The notes: a model not told the origin generated them from the letters alone. Shown: positions 10,613 through 20,036, counted from the stretch's first letter. The stretch is DNA of 64,000 nucleotides from Streptomyces pseudovenezuelae (GCF_001513955.1 NZ_KQ948148.1:345943-409942); one strand, 5' to 3'. A program made the numbers and translations.

Positions 10613-10748
10613 TGAAAACATGGATTGAGTAACTTCTCCGCCTCTAACGTCTGTTCCGTCACACCGGGCTCGCGCAAAGCGAGAGGCTCACGGCCCTCGC
10701 CCAGCGCACGGCCCGGCCCGGAACCGACCACGGAGGGCGGAGAGCACC

Positions 10749-13223
10749 ATGACGGAACACCCCGCACAGAGCGGACCCAACGCATCCGACCAGCAGGTCG
10801 AGCACCGCCGAGGCGCCTCCTCGACGCTCGCCCGCCTGACCGCCCGCCTCGAAGGATCCGCGCTCAACGAGGCAGCCCGGGAACTCCTGCGCGAGGCAAT
10901 CGGCGCCACCGAGGCGGAGGTCTCCGGCGCCCCCGCCGCCCCGCACCCCGACCAGCGGGTGTTCCTCGACTCCATCAGCGTGGGCGGCTTTCGCGGCATC
11001 GGCCGCAAGGCGCGTCTGCCGCTGACCGCGCGGCCCGGCGTCACCCTCGTCGTGGGACGCAACGGCTCGGGGAAGTCCAGCTTCGCCGAGGGCGCCGAGA
11101 CGGCGCTCACGGGCCGGACCGCCCGCCTGGACAAGCAGCGGGGCGAGGTATGGCGCCGGCACTGGCGCAACCTGCACGACGGGGCCGACCCGAAGGTCGA
11201 GGTCCGCCTCGCCCTCGCGGGCGACCCCCGGCTGTCCACGCTGACGTGCACCTGGCCCGGCGACGACGTCACCGCCCCCGAGGTCGAGTTCAGACGGCCG
11301 GGCCACGGCCGTCGGCCCTTCGCCGGCATCGGGTGGGAGCGGGCCCTGAACGACTACAGCCCCTTCCTGTCCTACGCGGATCTCGACAAGATCCTCAACG
11401 GCAGGCCCAGCGAGCAGTACGACTCGGTCGCCGCCATCCTCGGGCTGCGTGAACTGACCGACGCGGACGAGCGGCTCCAGAGCATCGAGAAGACGCTCGA
11501 CTCCGCGCTGAAGCAGGTCGAGGCCGAACTGCCCGCACTCGCCGAGGCGTTGTCCGCACTGGACGACCCGCGGGCGGTACGCGCGCTCGCGGTGGTCGGC
11601 AGGGCGGGCGACCCCGACTTCACCGAGCTCGACGCCCTCGTGACCGCACTGCCCGACGCGGACGAGGGCCGTCTGAGGGAACTGCGGGCGACCGCCGCGC
11701 TGGCCGGACCGGACCTCGGCGCCGTCGGCTCGGCCGTGGACCGGCTGCGCGAGGCCGTCGCCGTACTGGACGACGTGTGTGCCTCGGGCGCCGAGGACGC
11801 GCACCAGCGTGCGGAACTGCTGGCCAAGGCCCTGGAGCACAGCCGTCGGCACCAGGACGAGGACACCTGCCCGGTGTGCGGGTCCGACCGGACGCTCGAC
11901 GAGGCGTGGGCCGAGCGGGCCGCCGAGCAGGTGGCCGGCCTGCGGCAGGAGGCCGTGACCGCGCGGGAGGCCCGCGACGATCTGCGGGACGCGGTGGACG
12001 CCCTCCGCTACCTCGTCACGCCGGTCCCCGCGTGGCTGCCCGCCGCGCTCGTGGACCCGTGGGAGGAGTGGCAGGCGTGCCGGGTACTCGACGACGCCGA
12101 GCGGCTCGCCGCCCGCGCCGAGACCGCCGCGCTCGTCCTCGCCGACGCCTGCGCCGCACTGCGCGAGGAGGCGCTGCGGGAGCTGGAGAAGCTCGACGAG
12201 GAGTGGCGCACCTGTGTCACCCGCCTCGCGGGCTGGCTCGACCGGGCCCGGCCCGCGTACGCCGGCAGGCCCCGGCTCAGCCAGGTCAGGGCAGCCCGCA
12301 AGTGGCTCAAGGAGGCGCGTGCCGAGTTGCGCGAGGAGCGGCTGCGGCCGTTCGAGGACCACTCGCAGCGGATCTGGGAGGAACTGCGCCAGCAGAGCAG
12401 CGTCGACCTGCGCTCCGTACGCCTGACCGGCAGCGAGAAGGCGACCGTGCGCAAGCTGGTGATGGACGTGTCCGTCGACGGCACCGAGGCGTCGGCGCTC
12501 GGCGTGATGAGCCAGGGCGAACTGCACTCCCTCGCGCTCTCGCTCTTCCTGCCGCGCGCCGCCGCGCAGGACAGCCCCTTCGGGTTCGTCGTCATCGACG
12601 ACCCGGTGCAGTCCATGGATCCCGCCAAGGTCCATGGCCTCGCGAAGGTGCTGCACGACCTCGGCGAGACCCGGCAGGTCGTGGTCTTCACCCACGACAC
12701 ACGGCTCCAGCGGGCCTTCACCAACCAGGAACTCCCGGTCACCGTACTGGAGGTGGAGCGGGCGGGCCGGTCCGTGGTCACCGTGAAGCGGGTGACCGAT
12801 CCGGTCCGTCAGGCACTGGCCGACGCACACGCCCTCATCCGCACGCGGAACCTCCCGCCGGTCGCGATGACCCATGTGCTGCCCGGCCTCTGCCGCGCCG
12901 TCCTGGAACGGGCCTTCTCCGAGGCCGCCTGGCTGCGGCTGCACCGGGCGGGGATGACCGAACACGAGGCGGAGAAGACCGTCGCGAGGGCCGTCACGCT
13001 GATGGACATCGCCGCCCTCGGGCTCTTCGGAGACCCGTCGAAGACGGCCGGTGAGGTCTACGGCGAACTGCGCAGGCAGTGCGGCCCCGGGGCGGTGGAC
13101 CTCGTCCGGCAGTGCCAGGAGGGCGCCCACCCGACCGGCACCTCGATGCCGGACCCCCACCGGTTCGTGGACGACATCGAGGCCGTCGCCCTGACGGTAC
13201 GCAAGCCCGAGGAGGGGCCGTGA
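10749..13223 (+). CDS. SMC/Rad50-like AAA ATPase with zinc-hook motif
   Basis: An 824-residue ABC-type DNA-repair-like ATPase. A Walker A motif (GRNGSGKSS) lies near residue 101, preceded by the RecF-like strand ISVGGFRGIG. Coiled-coil segments flank a CPVCG zinc-hook motif at residues 374-377. The ABC signature (MSQGELHSLAL) is near 587, Walker B (FVVIDDPVQSMD) near 617, and the switch His in VVVFTHD near 642. The last ~120 residues form a helical C-terminal domain (LPGLCRAVLERAFSEAAWL). The short coils and added C-terminal domain separate it from RecN, SbcC and SMC housekeeping proteins and resemble defence-associated ATPases. A GTGA overlap joins it to the next gene. Confidence 0.85.
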   Translation: MTEHPAQSGPNASDQQVEHRRGASSTLARLTARLEGSALNEAARELLREAIGATEAEVSGAPAAPHPDQRVFLDSISVGGFRGIGRKARLPLTARPGVTLVVGRNGSGKSSFAEGAETALTGRTARLDKQRGEVWRRHWRNLHDGADPKVEVRLALAGDPRLSTLTCTWPGDDVTAPEVEFRRPGHGRRPFAGIGWERALNDYSPFLSYADLDKILNGRPSEQYDSVAAILGLRELTDADERLQSIEKTLDSALKQVEAELPALAEALSALDDPRAVRALAVVGRAGDPDFTELDALVTALPDADEGRLRELRATAALAGPDLGAVGSAVDRLREAVAVLDDVCASGAEDAHQRAELLAKALEHSRRHQDEDTCPVCGSDRTLDEAWAERAAEQVAGLRQEAVTAREARDDLRDAVDALRYLVTPVPAWLPAALVDPWEEWQACRVLDDAERLAARAETAALVLADACAALREEALRELEKLDEEWRTCVTRLAGWLDRARPAYAGRPRLSQVRAARKWLKEARAELREERLRPFEDHSQRIWEELRQQSSVDLRSVRLTGSEKATVRKLVMDVSVDGTEASALGVMSQGELHSLALSLFLPRAAAQDSPFGFVVIDDPVQSMDPAKVHGLAKVLHDLGETRQVVVFTHDTRLQRAFTNQELPVTVLEVERAGRSVVTVKRVTDPVRQALADAHALIRTRNLPPVAMTHVLPGLCRAVLERAFSEAAWLRLHRAGMTEHEAEKTVARAVTLMDIAALGLFGDPSKTAGEVYGELRRQCGPGAVDLVRQCQEGAHPTGTSMPDPHRFVDDIEAVALTVRKPEEGP

Positions 13224-13630
13224 ACCACACGATCCGCCAGCTGCTCGACACCGCCGGCCTGCTCCTCACGGACACCGGCGAGTCCGCCCCGCCCGCCGCC
13301 GACACGGCCGTACCCGCCGCGTCCGCCGCCGCCACGGCGAGCCGGTGCCGCGGTGCCGCCTTCGCCCTCCGTGTCGCTCTGGAGAGCGCCGTCGCCGACC
13401 GCCTCACCGCCCACCGGGCGCCGCGCGCGATCCGGGAGGGCACCAAGCGGTCCGCGTTCCTCTGGCTCCGTGGCTGCGCCGAAGCGGGAACCGCCCGCCG
13501 GGCGAAGGCCGTGTGGAGCCAGCTCTGCCTGGGATGCCACTACCACCAGTACGAGATCGGTCCCACGGAGGACCAGGTTCGCGCATGGCACGCCGAAGTC
13601 GCGGCGCTCGTCGCCCTGTTGGCCACTTGA
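13220..13630 (+). CDS. Small helical partner protein of the ATPase
   Basis: The GTG at 13220 overlaps the ATPase stop by 4 bp; the open frame begins earlier, but inside the ATPase gene in another frame. The 136-residue product is mostly helical, with an Ala-rich N-terminal spacer and a conserved-looking C-terminus (LCLGCHYHQYEIGPTEDQVRAW). A HEPN-like fold is possible from the helical pattern and the ATPase pairing, but I see no clear R-x4-6-H nuclease motif. Function unknown. Tight coupling implies it works with the ATPase in fixed ratio. Confidence 0.7.
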   Translation: MNHTIRQLLDTAGLLLTDTGESAPPAADTAVPAASAAATASRCRGAAFALRVALESAVADRLTAHRAPRAIREGTKRSAFLWLRGCAEAGTARRAKAVWSQLCLGCHYHQYEIGPTEDQVRAWHAEVAALVALLAT

Positions 13631-13682
13631 AACAACACCACGAGGACGCCAGTCCACATAGAGCGGAACGAGGAGTAGCACC

Positions 13683-15368
13683 TTGACGGCCCGTACGTCC
13701 AAGCGAACCCTGTACCGACTCAGGGGGGTCCCTCCCACAGCCGACGCAATGTTCGACGCCCTGGACGCGGACCAGTTGGCGCGGGTCCACGCGGATTTCG
13801 ACGTCCCCGAGAACCTCGGTGTACCAGCTGTCTTGGTCACCGGCAGCTTCCAGCAGCCCGTCGCGAGCTGGTGCGACGAGATCTTCTGTACGACGGGTAT
13901 CGAGGTGTCACGGCCCGTCAACCGCTCGGCCGGCCTGCTGATGCTGGCCGTCGACGGTGAGGTGTACGCGATCGGTTACGACCAGGGGTTCCGCCTGGTG
14001 CCGGACCGCCTGAAGGACCACCGCTTCGGGCTGAGCTTCGCGTCTCGCCGGGTGGACCCCGCGAAGATCCGGGACCTGGTGTCGCACACTCCCGGCGGAG
14101 GGCGTACCGACATCACTCTGATCCCGAGCGGGGCCTCGGTGTGGAGCCTGGGAATCGTCGAGCACGCACGGATCGTGCGCCGCCTCGGCGGCCACCTGGA
14201 CAACATCCCTCTCACCCTCTCCCGGGACAACCCGGGGAAGATCTCCAGTGCCGAGGGCGGCGCCGGCCTGTGCATGCGGCTCGGTGTGGAGGCCGCCGAC
14301 CTGATCGCCGACATCCGTGCGATCGCCCGCGTCCTGCGTGAGGAGAAGCCGAGTCCGGAGCTGGAGTTCGTCGAACACGTCGTGCCCGTCGACGACCCCG
14401 GTCTTGTCACTCGCCTGGAGGCCATGCTCGACAACCTTCTGGGTCAGGAGCCCGACGGGAGAATCAGCGTCGCCGTCCCCGCCGACCGTTGGGACGACTA
14501 CATGGCCGCCAGGGCGTTCCGGGCAAGGATCAACAGCGACTCGGCCGGCCGGTCGACCGACGACTTCGACCTTGAGTACGTCCTCTTCCGTGCACGCATC
14601 CAGCGTGCGGGCAGCCGCGTGGCCGCGCTCCGGGAAGGAACCGTCACCCTCTACCGGCACAACCGCGCCGACCGGGCCGACGAAATCTGGACGTCCAGCG
14701 CGCTCCGCTGGATCGAGACGGAAGTGTTTCTCGACTCCCGCCGGTTCTTCCTCATGGACGAGCACTGGTACGAGATCGACCAGGAGTACCTGAAGGCGAT
14801 CCGCTCGCACGCCGAACGGTTGATCACCGACACCCCCTCCGTCGACCTGCCCCCGTGGGTCCTCGGGGAAAAGGAGCGCACCTACAACGCGTCCGTGCCG
14901 GACCAGCGGCCCGGGTACGTCTGCTTCGACCGCGACAACGTGCAGACCGCGCTGCACCGCGGGAACGGCGTGGAGATCTGCGACCTGCTGAGCCCCGACA
15001 ACGCCCTGGTCATGGTGAAGCGCGCCAAGGGCTCCGACACGCTGAGCCATCTTTTCAGTCAGGCGCTCGTCGCCGTACAGACGCTGCGGAACTCCCCGGA
15101 GGGGAGGGAACGGTTCGCCGAGAAGGTGGCCGCCGCCCGGCAAGGGCAGGGTCTGCCTGAAGACTTCCGGCCTTCGAAGGTCGTCTTCGCCATCCTGCTG
15201 AAGGACGGCACCGACCTCACCGCCGACACTCTGTTCCCGTTCTCGCAGGTCACCCTGGTACAGACGGCCAGGATGCTCGAAACGTGGGGGGTGCGGGTTG
15301 AGGTGGTCGGGATCGCCTCCACTCCGCCGGCCGCCGCCCCGACGGAGGTCCGACGGTTGGCGGCCTAG
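13683..15368 (+). CDS. TIGR04141/DUF6119 family sporadically distributed protein
   Basis: The 561-residue product contains the family landmarks YNASVPDQ...GYVCFDRDNV, VEICDLLS and MVKRAKGSDTLSHLFSQAL in its C-terminal half. The family is known for a patchy distribution on genomic islands, and its function is not established to my knowledge. I see no signal peptide or membrane segment. Translation begins at TTG 13683 behind GAGGAG. It lies 52 bp after the small partner gene on the same strand, so the three genes probably form one operon. Confidence 0.75.
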   Translation: MTARTSKRTLYRLRGVPPTADAMFDALDADQLARVHADFDVPENLGVPAVLVTGSFQQPVASWCDEIFCTTGIEVSRPVNRSAGLLMLAVDGEVYAIGYDQGFRLVPDRLKDHRFGLSFASRRVDPAKIRDLVSHTPGGGRTDITLIPSGASVWSLGIVEHARIVRRLGGHLDNIPLTLSRDNPGKISSAEGGAGLCMRLGVEAADLIADIRAIARVLREEKPSPELEFVEHVVPVDDPGLVTRLEAMLDNLLGQEPDGRISVAVPADRWDDYMAARAFRARINSDSAGRSTDDFDLEYVLFRARIQRAGSRVAALREGTVTLYRHNRADRADEIWTSSALRWIETEVFLDSRRFFLMDEHWYEIDQEYLKAIRSHAERLITDTPSVDLPPWVLGEKERTYNASVPDQRPGYVCFDRDNVQTALHRGNGVEICDLLSPDNALVMVKRAKGSDTLSHLFSQALVAVQTLRNSPEGRERFAEKVAAARQGQGLPEDFRPSKVVFAILLKDGTDLTADTLFPFSQVTLVQTARMLETWGVRVEVVGIASTPPAAAPTEVRRLAA

Positions 15369-15545
15369 CCGATGCGCACCGCCTCATTTTCCGGCGTTTG
15401 CCGTGAACCTCCTCGCCGGGCGTTTCCGCGTTGGCGACCAGAACAGCATCATGGGCATCGTCGGCCCCCTGCACGAGTACCGACCGGTGCCGCTGTCCGT
15501 CGGCCAGCCGGCGATCACGACGGACTCACGGCCGGTGAGCGTGGT

Positions 15546-15761
15546 TCACAGCGTCTGCGTCACGAACGGATCGATCGAGTGAAGCAGGCGCAGCGTCACG
15601 TCGAAGACCTCGCCCAGAACGCGTGCCGAGACCTTGGCCGCGTCGCCGCCGGCCATGAACGTCGTCTCGGACAGCTCGACGTACCAGTCGAAGGCCTCGT
15701 CCCACGCGAAGCCGGGGAGGCCGGCGGCGCTCGCCGAGCTGTCCCGGCCGGTCGCAAAACA
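15546..15761 (-). pseudogene. Possible 3' remnant of an unidentified gene
   Basis: The last ~71 codons of this frame read like real protein (LPGFAWDEAFDWYVELSETT, then KVSARVLGEVFDVTLRLLHS), while the frame upstream is Arg/Gly/Pro-rich and looks non-coding. There is no good start site. I read it as the C-terminal stump of a deleted gene at the edge of the accessory region. It may instead be chance. The rest of 15369-16153 shows no confident gene. Confidence 0.3.
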
Positions 15762-16038
15762 GACCAGGGCCTTCGAACAGGCCGAAAAGTTACCCACAGG
15801 CTGTGGACGGCCGCCGCGAGACCGACTGGCGCGCCTTCCCGACGGCGCCGCCGCCGGCCGCCGTCCGCCGGTACGCGCTGTTGCCGGCCGACCGCGCCAC
15901 GCTCCCCTGCTGGTCCACCGCGGGGTCCCGCTGCTGGTGGCGCTCAGCGGGTCGGGGTTCTTCGCGTCCAGGCCCCGTTCCGGCTGCCCGCCTTCCCACA
16001 ATGACGCTGCCGCTCCCGACGCCGCCGCCACGGACGGC

Positions 16039-16092
16039 GAGAGCCCGGCCCCGGCACGCGGCCGTGGTGGCCGGTGCCCTGGCCGGGCTCTC
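16039..16092 (-). terminator. Long three-tier hairpin downstream of the YbjN gene
   Basis: GAGAGCCCGGCC pairs with GGCCGGGCTCTC (12 bp). Inside, GGCAC pairs with GTGCC and CGGCC with GGCCG around a GTGGT loop, giving 22 paired positions in 54 nt. It lies 62 bp past the stop of the minus-strand YbjN gene. There is no T-run, as is common for Streptomyces terminators. Confidence 0.65.
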
Positions 16093-16153
16093 GTCCGATT
16101 ACGGCGCGTGTCCGGCCGTGATCGCCGGCACGCCCCGTCAGCGGGAGGAACTG

Positions 16154-16681
16154 CTACTCGTCGTCCTCGGGCTTCTCGGCGTCGTTGACCTCCTCCTCGA
16201 GGCCGAGCTGCTCGACGAGCCACTTGTCGAACTCGATGGCGGCGCGCACCCAGCTGACCGTGGAGGACACGAAGTGCTCCAGGGCGACGCCGGTGCCGAT
16301 GAGCATCTGCGCCTCACCGATCAGACGGACGGTGCCGTCGTCGTGGGTGTGGCTGTAGACCTTGGGCCACAGGGTGCGCCGGTTCCAGTCGTCGATGGAC
16401 TCCAGCAGCGTGGGCTTCTCGTCGATCTGGTGGGGCCGGTCGTAGAACGTCCGCACCGAGAAGACCTGCTGGTCGCCCTCGCCGCGGAACATGAAATACG
16501 TACGGAACTGCTCCCACGGCGCCGCGAGGTCACCCTCGTCGTCGACGACATACTTCAGCTCCATCTGGTCGAGGAGCTGCTTCACGAGATCCTGATCCGG
16601 GACGACGGGGCCCGCCGGTCCTTGGGGCTGCGGCTCGGGCTGGCCCCCGAAGTTCGGAATCGAGGACGGGTCGATGGTCAC
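16154..16681 (-). CDS. YbjN domain-containing protein
   Basis: Start at GTG 16681 with AAGGGA upstream; the frame further upstream is non-coding in character. The 175-residue product has a Pro/Gly-rich start and then a YbjN/TY3-chaperone-like domain (DLVKQLLDQMELKYVVDDEG, FRTYFMFRGEG, GTGVALEHFVSSTVSWVRA) and an acidic C-terminus. In actinobacteria such proteins are cytosolic, probably chaperone-like, and of unknown role. It is divergent from the membrane protein at 16821. Confidence 0.85.
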   Translation of the reverse strand: MTIDPSSIPNFGGQPEPQPQGPAGPVVPDQDLVKQLLDQMELKYVVDDEGDLAAPWEQFRTYFMFRGEGDQQVFSVRTFYDRPHQIDEKPTLLESIDDWNRRTLWPKVYSHTHDDGTVRLIGEAQMLIGTGVALEHFVSSTVSWVRAAIEFDKWLVEQLGLEEEVNDAEKPEDDE

Positions 16682-16820
16682 CGTGAATTTCCCTTCGTAC
16701 GGATTCCGCCATCCTCCCCCATGCGGGGAGGGGGGTGGCAAGCCCAGACAGACCCTGTCCTCCCAGGGCTGACATGATCCGGTCAGCACTGCATGCAGGT
16801 GTCGAGGAAACGGGGAAGAC

Positions 16821-17312
16821 ATGACCGATACGCAGACCGGAACACCGGCGGAACCGACCGTGCCGGGCAGGACCAGATGGGGGGTGTTCGCGGCGATCCT
16901 GGCCGTGCCGACGCTGGTGGTGGCGGCCCTGATCGCGCTGCTGGTCGCCTGGCTGTTCACGGACGACTCGGTCGACACGGGCGAGCGGAAGGCCTCGTGC
17001 GCCGAGGCGTTCGCCTACGGCGGGGCGAAGCCCCCGACCGGGGCGCGCGACCTCGCATGCGTGCTGGAGGCCGCGCCGGAGCCCCGGTACGAGGCCCGCT
17101 TCCTGCTGCGAAGCGCCGAGGTGAACGCCTGGGTGGCGGCGAGCTACCCGGACGGGCCGGGACTGCGGAACGTGCAGTGCGACGGCGACCACGACGGTTA
17201 CGCGTGCATGAACCGGGGCCCGGTCGCCGGGCAGAGCGCCTCCGTGCAACTGGAGATCGCCTACGACGGGCCGAAGTGGTCCGTGGTGCGGTTCGTGGCG
17301 TTCACGGAGTGA
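16821..17312 (+). CDS. Single-pass membrane or exported protein, unknown
   Basis: The 163-residue product has a short Thr/Pro-rich cytosolic start, one strong membrane helix at about residues 22-47 (VFAAILAVPTLVVAALIALL), and an extracytoplasmic domain of ~115 residues with four cysteines (CAEAF, LACVLE, NVQCDGD, YACMNR), probably two disulfides. The family is not recognised. The preceding 139 bp hold the divergent promoter region with a CCTCCCC/GGGGAGG hairpin at 16713-16731. Confidence 0.7.
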   Translation: MTDTQTGTPAEPTVPGRTRWGVFAAILAVPTLVVAALIALLVAWLFTDDSVDTGERKASCAEAFAYGGAKPPTGARDLACVLEAAPEPRYEARFLLRSAEVNAWVAASYPDGPGLRNVQCDGDHDGYACMNRGPVAGQSASVQLEIAYDGPKWSVVRFVAFTE

Positions 17313-17340
17313 CGAGGAGGCGCCGCCACCCCCTCGTCAC
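17309..17340. terminator. Hairpin between convergent genes
   Basis: GTGACGAGG (17309-17317) pairs with CCTCGTCAC (17332-17340). It begins in the stop codon of the membrane protein gene and ends 8 bp before the clpB stop, so it can terminate both converging transcripts. Confidence 0.5.
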
Positions 17341-17348
17341 CACCGCGC

Positions 17349-19946
17349 TCAGAGCGTCTTGCCGGTCGCCGGGCCCACGATCAGACCGTCGCCGAAGGCG
17401 TCCACCCGGACCGTGTCGCCGTCCTTGACCTCGCCGGACAGGATCTCCTTGGCGAGCCGGTCGCCGATCGCGGTCTGGACGAGGCGGCGCAGCGGGCGGG
17501 CCCCGTAGGCCGGGTCCATGCCCTCGACGGCGAGCCAGTCCAGGGCCGCGTCGGTGATCTCCAGGGTGAGCCGGCGCTCGGCGAGCCGCTTCGCGAGCCG
17601 GTCGATCTGGAGGCGGGCGATCCGGCCGAGCTCGTCCTTGCTGAGGGCGGAGAAGACGACCAGGTCGTCGAGCCGGTTGAGGAACTCCGGCTTGAAGGAG
17701 GCCCGGACCACCTCCAGGACCTGTTCCTTCTTCTCCGTCTCGCTGGTGATCGGGTCGACCAGGAACTGGCTGCCCAGGTTGGACGTCAGCACCAGGATCG
17801 TGTTGCGGAAGTCGACCGTGCGGCCCTGACCGTCCGTCAGGCGCCCGTCGTCCAGCACCTGGAGCAGGATGTCGAAGACCTCCGGGTGCGCCTTCTCCAC
17901 CTCGTCGAGCAGCACCACGCTGTACGGCCGCCTGCGCACCGCCTCGGTGAGCTGGCCGCCCTCCTCGTAGCCGACGTAGCCGGGAGGCGCGCCGACGAGC
18001 CGGGAGACGCTGTGCTTCTCGCCGTACTCCGACATGTCGATGCGGACCATCGCCCGCTCGTCGTCGAAGAGGAAGTCGGCCAGGGCCTTGGCGAGTTCCG
18101 TCTTGCCGACGCCGGTGGGGCCGAGGAAGAGGAAGGAGCCGGTGGGCCGGTCGGGGTCGGCGATCCCGGCCCGGGTGCGCCGTACGGCGTCGGAGACGGC
18201 CTGCACGGCCTCGCTCTGCCCGATCAGGCGCTTGCCCAACTCCTCCTCCATGCGCAGGAGTTTCTGGGTCTCGCCCTCCAGGAGGCGGCCGGCCGGGATG
18301 CCGGTCCAGGCGGCGACGGTGTCGGCGATGTCGTCGGCGCCGACCTCCTCCTTGACCATGGTGTCCTTGGCGGCCTCTTCCTCGGCCTCCGAGGCGGCCT
18401 CCAGGTCCCGTTCCAGGGTGGGGATCTCGCCGTAGAGCAGCTTGCTGGCGGTGTCGAAGTCGCCGTCGCGCTGGGCGCGTTCGGCCTGACCGCGCAACTC
18501 GTCCAGCTTCTCCTTCAGTTCACCGACCCGGTTGAGGGACTGCTTCTCCTTCTCCCAGCGGGCGGTCAGGCCCCGCAGCTCCTCCTCCTTGTCGGCGAGG
18601 TCGCGGCGCAGCCGCTCCAGGCGCTCGCGGGAGGCCGGGTCGGTCTCCTTGACCAGCGCGAGCTCCTCCATCTTCAACCGGTCGACCCCGCGCTGGAGTT
18701 CGTCGATCTCGACGGGCGAGGAGTCGATCTCCATCCGCAGCCGGGAGGCCGCCTCGTCGACGAGGTCGATGGCCTTGTCGGGCAGGAAGCGGGAGGTGAT
18801 GTACCGGTCGGAGAGGGTGGCGGCCGCGACCAGCGCGCTGTCGGCGATCTGGACCTTGTGGTGGGCCTCGTAGCGGCCCTTGAGGCCGCGCAGGATGGCG
18901 ATGGTGTCCTCGACGGTGGGCTCGGCGACCAGCACCTGCTGGAAGCGGCGCTCCAGGGCGGGGTCCTTCTCGATCCGCTCCCGGTACTCGTCGAGGGTGG
19001 TGGCACCGACCATCCGCAGCTCACCGCGGGCCAGCATCGGCTTCAGCATGTTGCCGGCGTCCATCGAGGAGTCCCCGCCGGCGCCCGCGCCCACGACCGT
19101 GTGCAGCTCGTCGATGAAGGTGATGATCTGCCCGTCGGAGTCCTTGATCTCCGCGAGGACGGTCTTGAGCCGCTCCTCGAACTCACCCCGGTACTTGGCA
19201 CCGGCGACCATGGCCCCGAGGTCGAGCGCGACGAGCCGCTTGTCCTTGAGCGACTCGGGCACGTCCCCCTTGACGATCCGCTGGGCGAGCCCCTCGACGA
19301 CGGCGGTCTTGCCGACGCCGGGCTCGCCGATGAGGACGGGGTTGTTCTTCGTACGGCGGCTCAGCACCTGCACGACCCGGCGGATCTCCTGGTCGCGGCC
19401 GATGACGGGGTCGAGCTTGCCGTCGCGTGCGGCGGCCGTGAAGTCGGTCCCGAACTTCTCCAGGGCCTTGTACTGCCCCTCGGGGTCGGCGGTGGTCACC
19501 CTGCGCCCTCCTCTGGCCTTCTGGAAGGCGTCGATCAGCTTCTTAGGGGTGGCGCCCTGCTGGGTCAGCACCTCGGCGGCCGGTCCGCCCTTGGCGGCGA
19601 TGCCGACGAGCAGGTGCTCGGTGGAGAGGTACTCGTCGCCGAGGTCCTTGGCGCGGGCCTGCGCGTCGGCGATGACGGCCAGCAGGTCGCGGTTGGGCTG
19701 CGGGGGCGCCACGGTGGACCCGGCCACGCTGGGCAGCGAGCCGAGCACCTTCTCGGCCCCGGCCCGCACGGCGGCCTGGTCGGCGTCGACGGCCGCCAGC
19801 AGGTCGGTGATGTTCTCGTTGTCCTGCCCCTGGAGCAGAGCGAGGAGCAGGTGGGCGGGGGTGAGGTCCGGATGTCCCTCGGTCACGGCCCGATTGCCGG
19901 CCGCGTTGATCGCGTCCCGGCTCCGGTTGGTCAGCTCGGCATCCAC
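17349..19946 (-). CDS. clpB: ATP-dependent disaggregase ClpB
   Basis: ClpB is a hexameric Hsp104-type disaggregase that works with DnaK/DnaJ/GrpE. At 865 residues it is full length. It has the Clp_N repeat domain (residues 1-150), the first AAA domain with GEPGVGKTAV near 205, the long middle coiled coil (about 405-525, RLRRDLADKEEELRGL), and the second AAA domain with GPTGVGKTEL near 605. The GTG start at 19946 follows GAGGAGGAG. A HAIR operator 70 bp upstream indicates HspR repression, linking it to the dnaK operon at 35-37 kb. Confidence 0.97.
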   Translation of the reverse strand: MDAELTNRSRDAINAAGNRAVTEGHPDLTPAHLLLALLQGQDNENITDLLAAVDADQAAVRAGAEKVLGSLPSVAGSTVAPPQPNRDLLAVIADAQARAKDLGDEYLSTEHLLVGIAAKGGPAAEVLTQQGATPKKLIDAFQKARGGRRVTTADPEGQYKALEKFGTDFTAAARDGKLDPVIGRDQEIRRVVQVLSRRTKNNPVLIGEPGVGKTAVVEGLAQRIVKGDVPESLKDKRLVALDLGAMVAGAKYRGEFEERLKTVLAEIKDSDGQIITFIDELHTVVGAGAGGDSSMDAGNMLKPMLARGELRMVGATTLDEYRERIEKDPALERRFQQVLVAEPTVEDTIAILRGLKGRYEAHHKVQIADSALVAAATLSDRYITSRFLPDKAIDLVDEAASRLRMEIDSSPVEIDELQRGVDRLKMEELALVKETDPASRERLERLRRDLADKEEELRGLTARWEKEKQSLNRVGELKEKLDELRGQAERAQRDGDFDTASKLLYGEIPTLERDLEAASEAEEEAAKDTMVKEEVGADDIADTVAAWTGIPAGRLLEGETQKLLRMEEELGKRLIGQSEAVQAVSDAVRRTRAGIADPDRPTGSFLFLGPTGVGKTELAKALADFLFDDERAMVRIDMSEYGEKHSVSRLVGAPPGYVGYEEGGQLTEAVRRRPYSVVLLDEVEKAHPEVFDILLQVLDDGRLTDGQGRTVDFRNTILVLTSNLGSQFLVDPITSETEKKEQVLEVVRASFKPEFLNRLDDLVVFSALSKDELGRIARLQIDRLAKRLAERRLTLEITDAALDWLAVEGMDPAYGARPLRRLVQTAIGDRLAKEILSGEVKDGDTVRVDAFGDGLIVGPATGKTL

Positions 19947-20015
19947 GTGTCCGTACTCCTCCTCGGTGTCAGCTCCTGTACCGACTCCTGTGCTGACTCA
20001 GTCAGCGTACACAAA

Positions 20016-20036
20016 GTTGAGTCTATTCCACTCAAG
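20016..20036 (-). promoter_or_regulatory. HAIR element (HspR operator) of clpB
   Basis: GTTGAGT-N7-ACTCAAG matches the HspR-associated inverted repeat CTTGAGT-N7-ACTCAAG at 13 of 14 positions. It lies 70 bp upstream of the clpB start in the divergent region shared with the gene at 20076, and hspR itself is in this window. Confidence 0.88.

Noticed and set aside
10659..13160. 833-aa minus-strand open frame opposite the zinc-hook ATPase
   Set aside because: No motif, antisense composition; the ATPase has Walker A, hook, signature and Walker B in order.
10749..13223. Reading the ATPase as an RloC-type anticodon nuclease because of the zinc hook and a RAVLE (R-x3-E) motif in its C-terminal domain
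   Set aside because: No histidine is found about 30 residues after the R-x3-E, as expected for PrrC/RloC nucleases, so the active site is not supported.
15803..16777. 324-aa plus-strand open frame
   Set aside because: Its second half is antisense to the YbjN gene and its first half lacks any protein-like pattern or ribosome site.
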